A DNA stretch of 64,000 bases from Acanthaster planci (Eukaryota > Echinodermata > Asteroidea > Valvatida > Acanthasteridae), in the NCBI RefSeq assembly GCF_001949145.1, contig NW_019091428.1:658622-722621 (forward strand), given 5' to 3'. The position numbers and the translations under genes were made by a program. Shown here piece after piece: positions 24,801 to 36,800 of this stretch. The notes beneath the pieces were generated by a model, which was given only the letters and a program-made list of their open reading frames with translations, ran no database searches and was not told where the DNA came from. Position 1 is the stretch's first letter; the number at the start of each line of letters is the position of its first letter.

Positions 24801-27800
24801 AGTGAACCATAGCAGGAAAGTAAGGATTTGAACACTGAGGTATTCTGCAGTGGCCTCGGTGGTGGTGTGAATACCCTCAGAGGGCCTCAGTACAACAGTT
24901 TTGGTGGCGCTAAATTGAGTTGCAAGGTTGGTGCAGGAAGGGGCCAATAGGAAGCACCCGGCGTGTGAGGTAACGGTCGGGTCTGCATTTCTAACTCGCA
25001 CCCTCTCATGCACCTGGGGCCCCAGACGTGCTCTAGCTGCGAGGTTGCTCCGGTCTGGGAGTTACATGCAAAGGGACGGGACACCTGTTGATTATCACAG
25101 GTGTGCTTGTGCGGCCAATCGGACCTAAACAGTCAGATGACCCTTCCCAGGTGACCTCAGGGTTCCGGAAAAAATAGCGGCTCCAGGAAACCAGCTCTGA
25201 TTGAATCAATCAGAATGGAGCCTACTGTCGTCATTCTCACCTGCGATATTGAAGTGAAAATGAAACGCCAATGTTATATTAATTTATTTGTCAGTGTGCA
25301 GATGAATAAGTGTCTTGTGATTGAGTTGTCAGCAAGGGCATTATTCTCAGGGGGAAATACCTCCCCCAACCTCAAAATGTAGTCCAAACGTTATTTTTGC
25401 ATTGTTACATGTACCGGTACACGCACTATACTGTATGCTGTGTGGGTGTTTTAAGACCAATCGAAAAATGCCTTTGTTCTTCATGTGAATGCACGGAGTC
25501 AGTTCTTGGGTGCATCCTGTACACCGCACTCTTCGACAGAAATCCACACAATTTTCCTTGCAGTTTGCTGCATTCAGTGCGGTTCTCATCTCTGCCGCTG
25601 TTGGCGTCTGCTCAAATTTGGTTTCAGTGGCTCTAGAAGCACACCATAAACCATGCCGGTCATAATCGTCTGTTTTTATTCCACGTATCATACACTTCCT
25701 CCGAATAATTTGTATGTAGTGGCTTGATGGTCTGCAACAAACATTACGGCATTAAATAATCCATTGATTTAGGCAAATGAGCTACTTCTTGGAATTACCA
25801 AGTGCATGTACGGTACTTCAACCATAAAAAGCAATAGTAAACATTCATATGTACATACAGACGAATACGCTTGTGGCAAGACCTAATACAGGCGTTTCAC
25901 AGTAGTGTGCCTCCAAGAGTTTGCAATGCATTGGCCAATCACAATGCACGAAGTCTGTCGACTCAGTGGGCGTTTTGAAAGGATCGACAGATTTTGCGCG
26001 TTATGATTGGCCAACACGCTACAAATGCTTAGAGGTGCGCTACTGTGAATCGCCCATATTGAGAGGGAAGAGGAAACATTTATTGTACACGTACTTTGGA
26101 AAATTTTGAAATACTACATTTATAGGATGGGAAGAAATCTGGACACATATGGTGCAGGAACAGCATAGCCGTTGGTACTTCACATTCTGCTGGTCACTCC
26201 TGAAATGAAGCGAGATATCGACTTATCCGGTTAGACGCCATAACTGCAGTGGCACTGCAGTTATGGCGCATTCTTCAGCTTGAGACGCGCGTGCATTTGG
26301 CAAATCAAGACAGGCTGTTGGTCAAAGAGACTTGTAATGCGCGCGCACCACCTGTCCACGAGCGTTGTGCCGCTGCAGTAATGGCTTCTGATTCTTGTGG
26401 TCGAATTACACTATACACAGAATTACCGTTAGTTTCCTAGACCGTAGGGCCTGATTTTAGAGGATCAACGATATTTCCAAACGAAAATGCTTCCTTAATC
26501 AGGATTCATAGAGTATGAAATGTAACCAATACAACAGAGGGATGAAACAGTTTTATGTTGAAAGCCAAAGTCTACAGTAATTCGAAATGCCAGGACACAG
26601 GGTGGTAAATCCAGATGGGGAAAGGGTTATTTCCCCCACTTTTTATCGGGGGGGATACCGGAAGGGAAATTTGATCGTTCTCCACCTCCAGGTTTTGGTT
26701 ATAACAAAAAAAAGAGCAGGTGAAGTTATACTCAGACATTCAAACAGCAAAATGTGTTGGGTAGAACTGAAAAGTGGAGAACAATAGTGTGTATCTAATC
26801 ACACATAGGGTACCAACCACTATTATGTGTGCTTAAGGCATGTGGACATGAGTACATCTATACAGTACATGTACATGTGTGGATAATTTGAATAATGGTA
26901 ATCACATCTTGTGCCTGACAAAAAGCATTTATATAATGCTAGTCACATTATTACAGCCTGCTTAGTATAATAATAATAACAACAGGTTCTTATATAGTGC
27001 TTTTAAGTTAATTTCAAATCGCTTTTCCATTATTATCCCTGCTTACTGAGCCCACGAAACATTCTAGATGCCATCTCAGCTCCCTGGGGAGTATACAGCT
27101 TGATGCGGCCATTTTCAGCCCAAAGCAGTTAAATCAACCACAATAACCGTCTCTGCCATCACAGGGCACTCAATTACTCCTGGGTGGAGAGAGGCAATGA
27201 GTGACAAAGTGCCTTGCCCAAGGAGGGCACATGTACCATGACCCCGGGCTGGATTTGAACCCGCAGTGTGCGGCTTTACCCATCGATCGCGAATTCAACA
27301 CTCTTATACCACATGGCCACGGCACTCCACGAGTGTACGAGTAGTATATAGGTACTGGTACCTTCTACTCGGCAATAGACGATCGGTATCATGAAGAGCA
27401 CCCCCCCAAGTGTAATGTGATATCAAGCCACTACCCCTCCCCTTCCTCGCCCCCCCCAAACCAGTGCATTACTGAATTAAGATCTCATTAAGTACATGTA
27501 GCTACATTGTATCCGCACGCTGTAACCGAGTCCGTGCAAGTATAGCATTGCATTGATATGTACATTAGACTTTGGGTTCCCCGAAATTAGTCTGGTTTCC
27601 GGGGTGGGGGTGGGTTTAAATGGATAGCTCACAATTATTGATCGCAGACTGGATTAGACTTTTCCTCTTTGGGGTCTTGTCCCTTAATCAGCTGATACGT
27701 TTGGCTGTACATTCATCGGTGTCTAACAAAGAAACAAAGCCATGCCCTGACTTTCTTGGCCCTGTACTTGGACCTGACGGGCGTGGTTCTTGACCAGAAA

Positions 27801-30800
27801 TTGGTGGGAGGAGGGGGATAATGTCTTACCGCATTGAAGGCTTCATCACAAAAGAATTTCGGAACTAATTTGGAGAAACAGATCTCTAATGTTTTGAGGG
27901 AATACCCAATACGATCTATGCAGTTTACCCCAATCATTGAGCTGTTCTTCCCAAGGGCCCTGAAGCAGTTGACAATGAAGAAATGTTCATTGGTCAACAG
28001 TAACCACGCAACCATGAATGAGGGCATGTGTCCAAACTCATCAACTGTACATTTCAACCATCTGTAGTTTGAGTGACATCAGTCAAACTGTGGTTAACTA
28101 TAGCCATTGCTCAAAATTGCTCCAGGATAGCAAGCCAGACCTATCCAAAGTTGAAATCGCCATTATCAAGGCTTTCTTTTCCTTCCCCCTCCCCGTCCAC
28201 CGATCAAGACCCATTACACGAGCCAGTGGCCAAAGCAGGACTGACATGTTTGACGCGTTGACATTTGACGTTCAAGAAAAGTGAATTCTTCTCAAATAGT
28301 CGTTAACAAGCTCCTGTATACATGTAGCTCTGAGTGATCCTTTCCCGGGCTACCTCCTAAAAAACAGGAAGCTGTAGCTAAGGATTGACAGGGAAAAGAG
28401 GGCTAGAAAGGCACTCTTTGAGACTGGACTTTTGACTTGAGTGAAAGAGACAAACCAGTCACATCTCATTTCATACATGTCAGCAGCAATCAATCCTCAT
28501 ATTGTTTAATTTGAGTATGAGTATGCATGTATATATTTGAATAAAATCAATACAGGATGTAGAAGATCTTCAGTTCATTCCTTTTTTTTTTTACTGGTGT
28601 CCCAGTAAAAATTGATCCGGATTCAGTGTGTGTGATATATTTTTAGAATAAAATTTTTCTTTCTTTGCATTTATCCACTTGTAGGTTTCACGGAGCGATA
28701 ACTCGGGAGGAGGCTGACAATTCTTTGAGGAGGGGCGGAGAAGGGAGCTACTTGGTCCGAGAGAGCCAACGAGCACCTGGCAACTTCACCCTAGGAATAA
28801 GGTGACCTTTGACTTACGGAGTGCCCCTTTTTTCAGATTTAACCTCCACTAGAACAGATTGCGTTCATTCTGCTTATTTTGCAAATTCAGTTACCTAAAC
28901 TTAAGCTCATTCCCAAGGTTTGATGTCAATTCCTAGTTAGGATAAAGATCCAGTTTGTTCATTGGTTTTTCTGTCATTTTGAATCGGAGGTGGCATTGAA
29001 AGTACCCGACTATGGCTACTAAAACTGTAACAGACATGTGGGAAATGTAAACTCACTGATTGGCTGTAATGAAGTGGTTTACCGTGAATATACCAAGCCA
29101 CCTGCACAGATGTTGACACTTTCAAGGACGAAAAGATTGATGCATTAATCAGCGCCAGATATTTGCTCCAATTGGTTTCATTTTGGCTCACCAAGCAGTT
29201 TGTTAGACTTTTGCTTGTGACTTCATTAGTGGGGAGAGGGGGGATTACTGCCCTCAGTTTAGAATTCATTCAGAATTCACCCCCTGCGTTTGGCACTTCA
29301 TGGGTGGTGCAGATACCGGTAGGTCAGTTCTGGTCACTGCTGTGCAAGGCATGAACGGTGAATCTGCAGTTTGTGCGGACCCTATACTTAAATAAACTGC
29401 AAATGAGGAACCAAGGCCATTTTTCCCTTCCTGCTCCTAAGGGAATAATTTTGGACAGACACCTGGGTGTTGGCCGGAAGTTTTTCACTACTTTGGAGAT
29501 GGAGACCTTCTTGGATCATAACGCCAGGAGGAATGATACACAAACGTGCAGTTGCAGATGGATGACCGGTGTTAACATTTTTAGGCCGTGTAGATTTTTT
29601 TCTTAATTTTTTAATGCCGTCCATCCTGCCGATCAAACTGCACCAAACTGAGACATTGAAGGTTTAAGAAGTTGTCGATGGTAATCGGAGGAGGGGGCGG
29701 GGAGGTGTAGAGTGAGGAGAGGTGGAGGGGGTTAGATCGTCCAGAAATCATCAGGAAACCTGTGAAACTAGCCAGAAATTGGTGCGGATACCTCTAATTC
29801 TTCGTGTTTGCACAGACAAAAATATTGACATCCTTTTTTTTAACTCGCAAGCAAGTGTGTGTTTCTCAGTTTCAGACAATTTTCATGCATCATTTGCTTA
29901 TCTTTTTTTTTTCTCGAGGTGACACTAATTGCCCGAGTTCTTATTTGTTTGAAATAACATAAGTTTCAGGTATGCGTCTTTGTACAGAATTTTAACATAA
30001 CAAAGCTACTTGTATAAACAGATTACAAAAACATACAATAAGCCTTTTGCGAGTTAAATTTGAATAAAATCTGCGAGTTTTTTTAATTCATGTGAACATA
30101 ATTTGAATTCCCCATACTAAAGACGCCATTGCTACACCTTGTGATTTGGGGCAAGCTTTTGCGTAGTTTTGATGTATGCAAGAGACGCCTTGCACGAATA
30201 CACTTTTTTCAGTGGGTAAGAAGGGCATAAAGAAACCACTTCATTCCCAAGGTGATGGTCACTACCGGCACATATATGCAAAAGCTTGCTCTGAATCATG
30301 AGGTATAGCAACAGTGTCTTTAGTGTGGGGACTTCAAATTGTTCTGTTTATATGTCATGAGATAACTCAGTACACCAGATTTTATTCAAAATTTAACTCG
30401 CAAAAGGCTTTTTAACAAAATTTCTTCAAGGGCCATTGAATTCATCCCAAATCTGTTAAAGGGGGTTTGTTTGTTTGTTTAATTGTAGAGTGGGACCAAC
30501 CCTTAGTTTTTGCAAAACAAAACTATTTTTAAATTCCATCCTGTAATTGACACGTGGCACTCAATATCTTCCTTTTCGTGTTGTGTAAATACGATGCAAA
30601 CAACGCTCATACACCAGATCCTCACTACATGACCATCAACTTCACGCCTGCACATCCGCAGGGGAAGTGTTCATTTGGACAGTGGGATTTACCCTTCAAT
30701 AATATTGGCTCCATTGAGTAATCCTAATGGCGTTGGTCAGCCGTCTGCCACTCGATATGGCAAATGTGGTGCATCCTGTCTGTGAATTGTCTCAGTCCCC

Positions 30801-33800
30801 ATATCCCTTAGAAAAAAAAGAGAAATCGCTCAGATCTCGGCCTAATCCTGCATTGATACCACAACAGCATTAAGAAGTCAAAATATTGAACCCGTGCATC
30901 ATATCACGTCCAAGGCTGGCCGGAAAGCCTGACGATTAGGGACGATTTTTTCTAATTGGCTAGTCACATCATGCTGTAGTTCTGTAGGGTGATGGTGATC
31001 TAAAAGAATTGCTAGTTGCAGTACTTGTCGTAGTTTGTGGAAGAATCCTGGGAAGACGTTTATTTTTGCTCTCGAGAAGTTGTTAAAGACCCCCCTTTAA
31101 AGACCAACACAAGATCTACATAAGATCACCAGTCTAATTTAAATGAACTGTAACAAAAACCTTTTTTATCATTGCTCATCTTGTTATGCGAACTTGTGAT
31201 TAGTCATATGACTGGTCTTATGAAAAGTCTCATGACTGGTCTTGTGAGTGGTCTTATGTCTGATCTTGTGTCTAGTCTTTTGCAATGGTCTTGACTGCAA
31301 AACTGGTTCACATTAAAGAAAGACATAAATGTAATACCAGTTGGCATAGCAACAAGGGCAAGGGATGTTGTTTAAAACTTCCTCCATTTACCCCCAGATG
31401 GGGCAAAGAAAGAAAAAATACCAAAGGCCCAAACTATTTAAAAAAAATATGAATTCAATGCCAAGATAACAGTACCTATATGTACGTACAAACTGTTTCA
31501 AAAGGCATAAAACATGGCTATTTCCCTTAAGAAAAGCCTATATAAGGGCATAGGCTTGGGGGGTGCAAGGGATGGGGATGCACACCCCCCTACCAGCAGA
31601 AAGGAGTTCTGCATGAGGTGTTCATATTTTTATTTTTACGAAACAGCAGTACGTTGATTTATTAAAGTGAAAGTATGTGGCTTTTTGATACACGATGACC
31701 GAAAAGTAAAATAGCAAATACATTTATCGGGGCAATCTACTTCTCAAGTGCACACTTGCTTTCCTCATTTGAGTTTGAGTTCCGCTTTCTTGAAAATTGC
31801 ACCTCTCCCTTCCGGCCAATCAGCCTGCACCCCTGCCTTTACCCTAGTAGTTGGTGTAGTCCAATGCAGCAATAGTTCCATCTGTTCCCAGCCCTGTCCA
31901 AATTTCCCACAACAAATGAACAAGCTAACGACCGGCTGTTGCATACATTTTAGCCACAACCAGTAAATGCCTGGCTCTTCTGCATTATTTAATTGCCTTG
32001 AGTATTTTCCTTTACCGATTTCAACCTGCAGGCTGAACCACACCACGTGGAACTTCCGGCTTTACTACGATGGCAAGCACTACGTGGCGGACAAGCGCTT
32101 CGATTCGCTGCACGACCTGGTGGCGGACGGCCTCATCACGATGTACGTGGAGGCCAAGGCTGCCGACTACATTAAGGCCATGGAGTCAGAGCCCATCTAC
32201 GAGAAGCACTCGCGCTACGCCACCATCCGGGACAAGAGAGTCAGTAACGGGGCTGTAGTCCCCCCTGCCAACATCACTCACCAGGCCTCCATCTCTGATC
32301 AGGTGAGAAGAGCTGTGTGGCAAGGTCTGTACGACTGTGTTCAAGTCTTGCACCTTGAGCTGAGTCTAGAAATTCATCATTTGGAAATGAGCGGGTGCAT
32401 GATGTCAATAGATGTACATGTACAATATATGTACCTTAGCCTCGGCTCTGGAAGCTGGTCTTGAACTCCGTTGTCATGCAGCCAAAGGCTGTTTGCCTAC
32501 AGAGGTCACTTCACCACCTGTCCTCAGCTCATATCCACTAACTTGTCTACTCTGTCTCACGACATGTTATCAACACAATGCAAAGCACTGTGGGTAGTCT
32601 AGTTCCCTGATCTGATGGCCTGCCCAATCTTTGCAGACATCGATCAGCCGTAGTTTTCTTTATATTAGCAACCAAAAGGAATTGGTAACATTCAAATAGC
32701 TTGGACAGGAAGTTCTGGTCACAAGATATTGATAGGTTTCTGCCCTATGAATAGTCCGAACAGCGAGCAAGACTATATTGGTGTGAAGATTGATGGGCAT
32801 ATCAAGGTCACACATGCAACATGTAATGGTTTTCTTTCAAAAGTTACTCCTCAAAAATAGCAGTTGCTTCTGGAAACAGTCCAGTTGAAGGTTACCTTAC
32901 CTGGCTTCCCAATCAACCCCTAAACTTGATGACGCATACCCAACTCGCTTGGCAAGTGTCTTGTCTCATTAAGGCCAGCCGCAACACCTGACGAGGGTGT
33001 CAATAGTTAAGCACTTTACACAGGGTTACGGCTTAGTGCGGATGATTGGGAAGCCATCTTGTGATTAGGGATCCTCTTCTCCAGCTGTCGCGTCCAGTCG
33101 GAGGGAGCGTTACTGGCCTAATTGTCTCTGAGGGGGGAGGCGGAGGCAGAGGGGGGCCAGCACTGCACAGGGGCTCAAGCTGCTGAGAAAAAATGTCGCC
33201 TTTTTCCAAAAATATGCAGGAAACCAGCTTAAAGAGCGCAGTGTTTTCCAATCCAAAATCTGTCCAGTAACCAGTGATGTATGCTTAGGGCAGGTTTCAT
33301 GTACAGGATCTTGCTTATCACATAATTCTGGTAAAACATAGAAACTGTTCGTTTCCCAACAAGAAAAGAGGTTACCAGCCCAAAAAGTTATGTGATGTGT
33401 GTTTGTATTCAGCAGTTCTCTGCAACATTTTGCTCAGCTTATACATGTTCCTAGCAACATTTACTGCTTATCAGTTTCATGAAATAGAGCTCACACTTTC
33501 CTGAAATCATTTCAGTCTTTGAGGAGTGGCTTGGTATTGGTGAAATACAATGCGCCACCAAGAGGTTGCCCCAGAAGGGCTGTCCAAGTTCGCGGCCGCC
33601 TGACATGCCAGTTATCTGGATCTTTATGAATTTCAAAATGGGAGCAGCATAAAATTGATACTCGAAATAGACTCATCAGTTTTTTAACCAAACATCAGGC
33701 CCAATTCAAGTTTCCCATTCACTGCCAGCAAATAAATTCATCAACTGTTTCCCACAGTGCACTGTAAAATGGCTTCTGTTTGGTGAGCTTATGGTAGGTC

Positions 33801-36800
33801 AAAAGGTTGCCTGCTTCGAAAGAGCAGGTTTTTTTAATTTGCTCAATTAATAATATCCCAAATCCCAGTAATCCATGGGCAGTTGGCAACTCCAACGGGG
33901 CACCGAGTCAGTTTTAGGCTGTATGATTTGAGATTGCCGCAGTTCAAGGAAACAATGTGCCCATTTGGGGGGGCGGGGGGCGGAAGAAGAAGTAGGAAGG
34001 GAAACGGGATATACGAGAGACCACTCTTGGGAATTCAGATAAGGCTGTGGTGGCATTCATTCTCACAGTTCACCATCCCCAGGGTTCTGCGTTTCCTACA
34101 TACCTGCCTCTTTTCCTTCCACACCCATTTTTCTTCTTTGTTCTTCCTTCCGCAATTTATTGCGACTTGACTCTCTCAAGCAGGGATCACAAAGATCTGG
34201 AGTTGATGTCTTCTTTAGTACAGCAAAAGCTGTTTCGGTTTTGCTCTTTTCACCCAATTAAACTGAAGTTGGAAAACCGGATGATTCTCATCTTGGCAGA
34301 ATCTTTGTCAAAGACAGAAGTGCAACCACTGTTGCAAACTGCCTGGTGACCACGGTAATTTGAAACTTACAAATCTGAAAAGCTTGAAAGGCTGACTTCT
34401 TTGATCCGAGCAGACTGTAACTTTCTACGGAAAAAAATGAAATACACGTAGCCCAGTTGCAAGGAAGAGGCACCGTGGCGCAGATGGCAGGCGAAACAAA
34501 AAATGAGGGAGAGTTTGGGGTGCAGGTTGGAGAGACTGAAAAGAGGAACTTCAAGAGGGCAGGGGGTTGGGTGTGAATTGATTTGATAGGTATCAGAAAG
34601 TGCCTTTTAAAGTGGCAATATTAAGAGTTTGATATATTTGTCTGCTTTCAGGTTGATTCGCGCACAAGTGAAACCGAATGCCTAGACAATGTGGTTACAT
34701 CAGCGTCGTATGAGAAGGCACATAATTTCAAGGTATGAACAGAAAAAATAAATGTAGAATAGGGCTGTGCCGAATATCCAAATAACCAAATATTTGATCG
34801 ATTGTTGAATATTCAGATAATATTTTTCAAATTTGAATATTTGAATGCAAAATTCCTGAAAAGTAAGGGAAAATTTTTTTTGTTTTAAAAGAGAAACATT
34901 ACACTATGGAGACTTGTTTCAAGCAGAAATCTTACAACGATTTAAAAAGTCAATTATTCATTAAACAGTTTAAAAGGAATAGAAATTTTCTACAGGGCTA
35001 TAAGTCTTGTTCATCTCTTAAATCTTGCTAAATCGTGGCTGGAGATACTCCTAGATATGAGAAGCTATTATATCGATCATAATATACAAATGTGTGTGTT
35101 ATTGCGACTGATTTTGTATATGGTTTGCTCATCAACAATCTGCCAGCTGGTACGACTGAATATTCAGATATTTGATCCAATTAAAGGTCAAATATTCATA
35201 TAGTGAATTATTCGAATTGACTCAGCCCAAATGTAGAAGTAGCAAAACCAAGTCTTCCTTCAAACAAATTTGTTATGAAAAGACAATAAGGTCCAGTTGG
35301 AAAACCACAATTGGGCCGAATCTTATTATTGAAGGCCCACTTGGGCCCTCATACTAAGCCTTTTGTAAGTTGAATTTGAATAAAATCTGGTACACTGAGT
35401 TTTTTAAATTCACGTGAGCATAACAATTTGAATTCTCCATACCAAAGACACTGTTGCTAAACCTTGTGATTCCGGTTAAGTAAGTTACAGCAACAGTGTC
35501 TTTAGTCTGGGGAATTCAAATTCTTATCTTTGTGTTGCAATCAGATAACTTGATGTATCAGACTTTATTCTTAGTTAACTCACATAAGACTTATAAGGTA
35601 TGTATTGGTACCCCTGGCTTAAAAATTAATGATATTATATTATTGTTAGTGGCCTTGAAGCCGAAGTTTTTGCCAAGTTAACTGTTGGTTCTCGACTGTG
35701 ACAGGTGCACAACTTCAAGGGTCTGAATTGGTGCGAGTACTGCGGCAACTTCATGTGGGGTCTCATAGCTCAGGGCGTCCGATGCACAGGTAAGATGGAT
35801 GAAAGTCTATTCACTTCGTGCATGCACTGCAGGGGTCAGTGTTCAGTGAACTTATGAGAGTCAGATGAAGAAGCCAACTTCCTTGCATTGTATCCTAGAT
35901 TAGTTCAAAGGAAAACAAAAACAGGGTTTTCACATTTGCACTTGGAACATCAACGCTTCTTCAGTTTAACCATCATGCACTAAAGATTGATTTCACACAT
36001 GCATCCAGTCGACAATTTTCATCAATTCAAATTTGGAAAATAAGATAATTTGTGGAGGTGTTTGACTCCACCCAAGCACTTAATAAGATTTGAAACAGCT
36101 CGCTTACTCTTAAGACGTTTGATGCTACGTGTAAATGGCCCTGAAAGCTGGAATGGTTCAGTTTTTGACAGGGGAAATGGGCATTTAAGATTTGCCAGTA
36201 TTGGGCGTGGAAGCTTTTTTTCAACTTCGAAAGTAGATATTGAGAAAAAAAAAGGGTTGGATGACCCCTGAAATGGGTGGAGTCATTGATAAGACTGTAC
36301 ACCTGGAGGGGGTGAAAAATTGTTTGACCGGGTGAAAACCAGTTTGAGTCCATGGAAACTAACAAAGACAACATTGCTGCTGGGCACAGGAAGGGACCCG
36401 GAGACACTTCCCGAAGAACTGCAGGGCTAAAAATATCGCACATAGCCCGGCTTATCAGCGCCGCGCACGCACTTGGCTCGGGTCGGTGAGTGGAAGGGAC
36501 AGACACCTCACGTTATGCGCTGACTGGCACATTCACGAGTCACGCCAGAGCGTGTATTTCAGTAGTTGGTTCTGAAAACACCAGCCATCACATCAATACC
36601 GACTTGTCAGGTTTGACTCGAAAAGTTACAGAACAAGGAAGTTGTAATCCAATCAAATGGAGGTGATAACAGTTTCACTTCTCAACCTAAATAGTCCTGA
36701 ATTCCCTGACTATTAAAGGTACATGTAGTCTGAACTGTTGTGGTTGATATATCAGTAAATGATTTTAGTAAGCCTAAATTTTCTTTCGTGGAATATGTTT

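Larger units (their letters stand above)
22261..28684 (+). other. Chimaerin intron 2
   Basis: A 6.4-kb intron, GTAAGT donor, CACTTGTAG acceptor. It contains a palindromic MITE (25891-26055), a 33-nt perfect palindrome (26236-26268) and a minus-strand tRNA-derived SINE (26966-27328). No exon is recognised within it. Confidence 0.8.
28802..32031 (+). other. Chimaerin intron 3
   Basis: A 3.2-kb intron with a long-armed MITE (30039-30412) and a 12-bp tandem array (31199-31294). The acceptor is TTTCAACCTGCAG. No exon is recognised within it. Confidence 0.8.
34733..35704 (+). other. Chimaerin intron 5
   Basis: A 972-bp intron, about three quarters of which is two nested-free transposable elements: a hAT-like one (34760-35230) and an M3 MITE (35355-35592). 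Acceptor CTCGACTGTGACAG. Confidence 0.85.

Noticed and set aside
34483-34651. Possible start exon ([14 protein letters not shown]) for a short C1-RhoGAP isoform
   Set aside because: The only usable donor is poor and the implied intron would be about 125 bases. Insufficient support.
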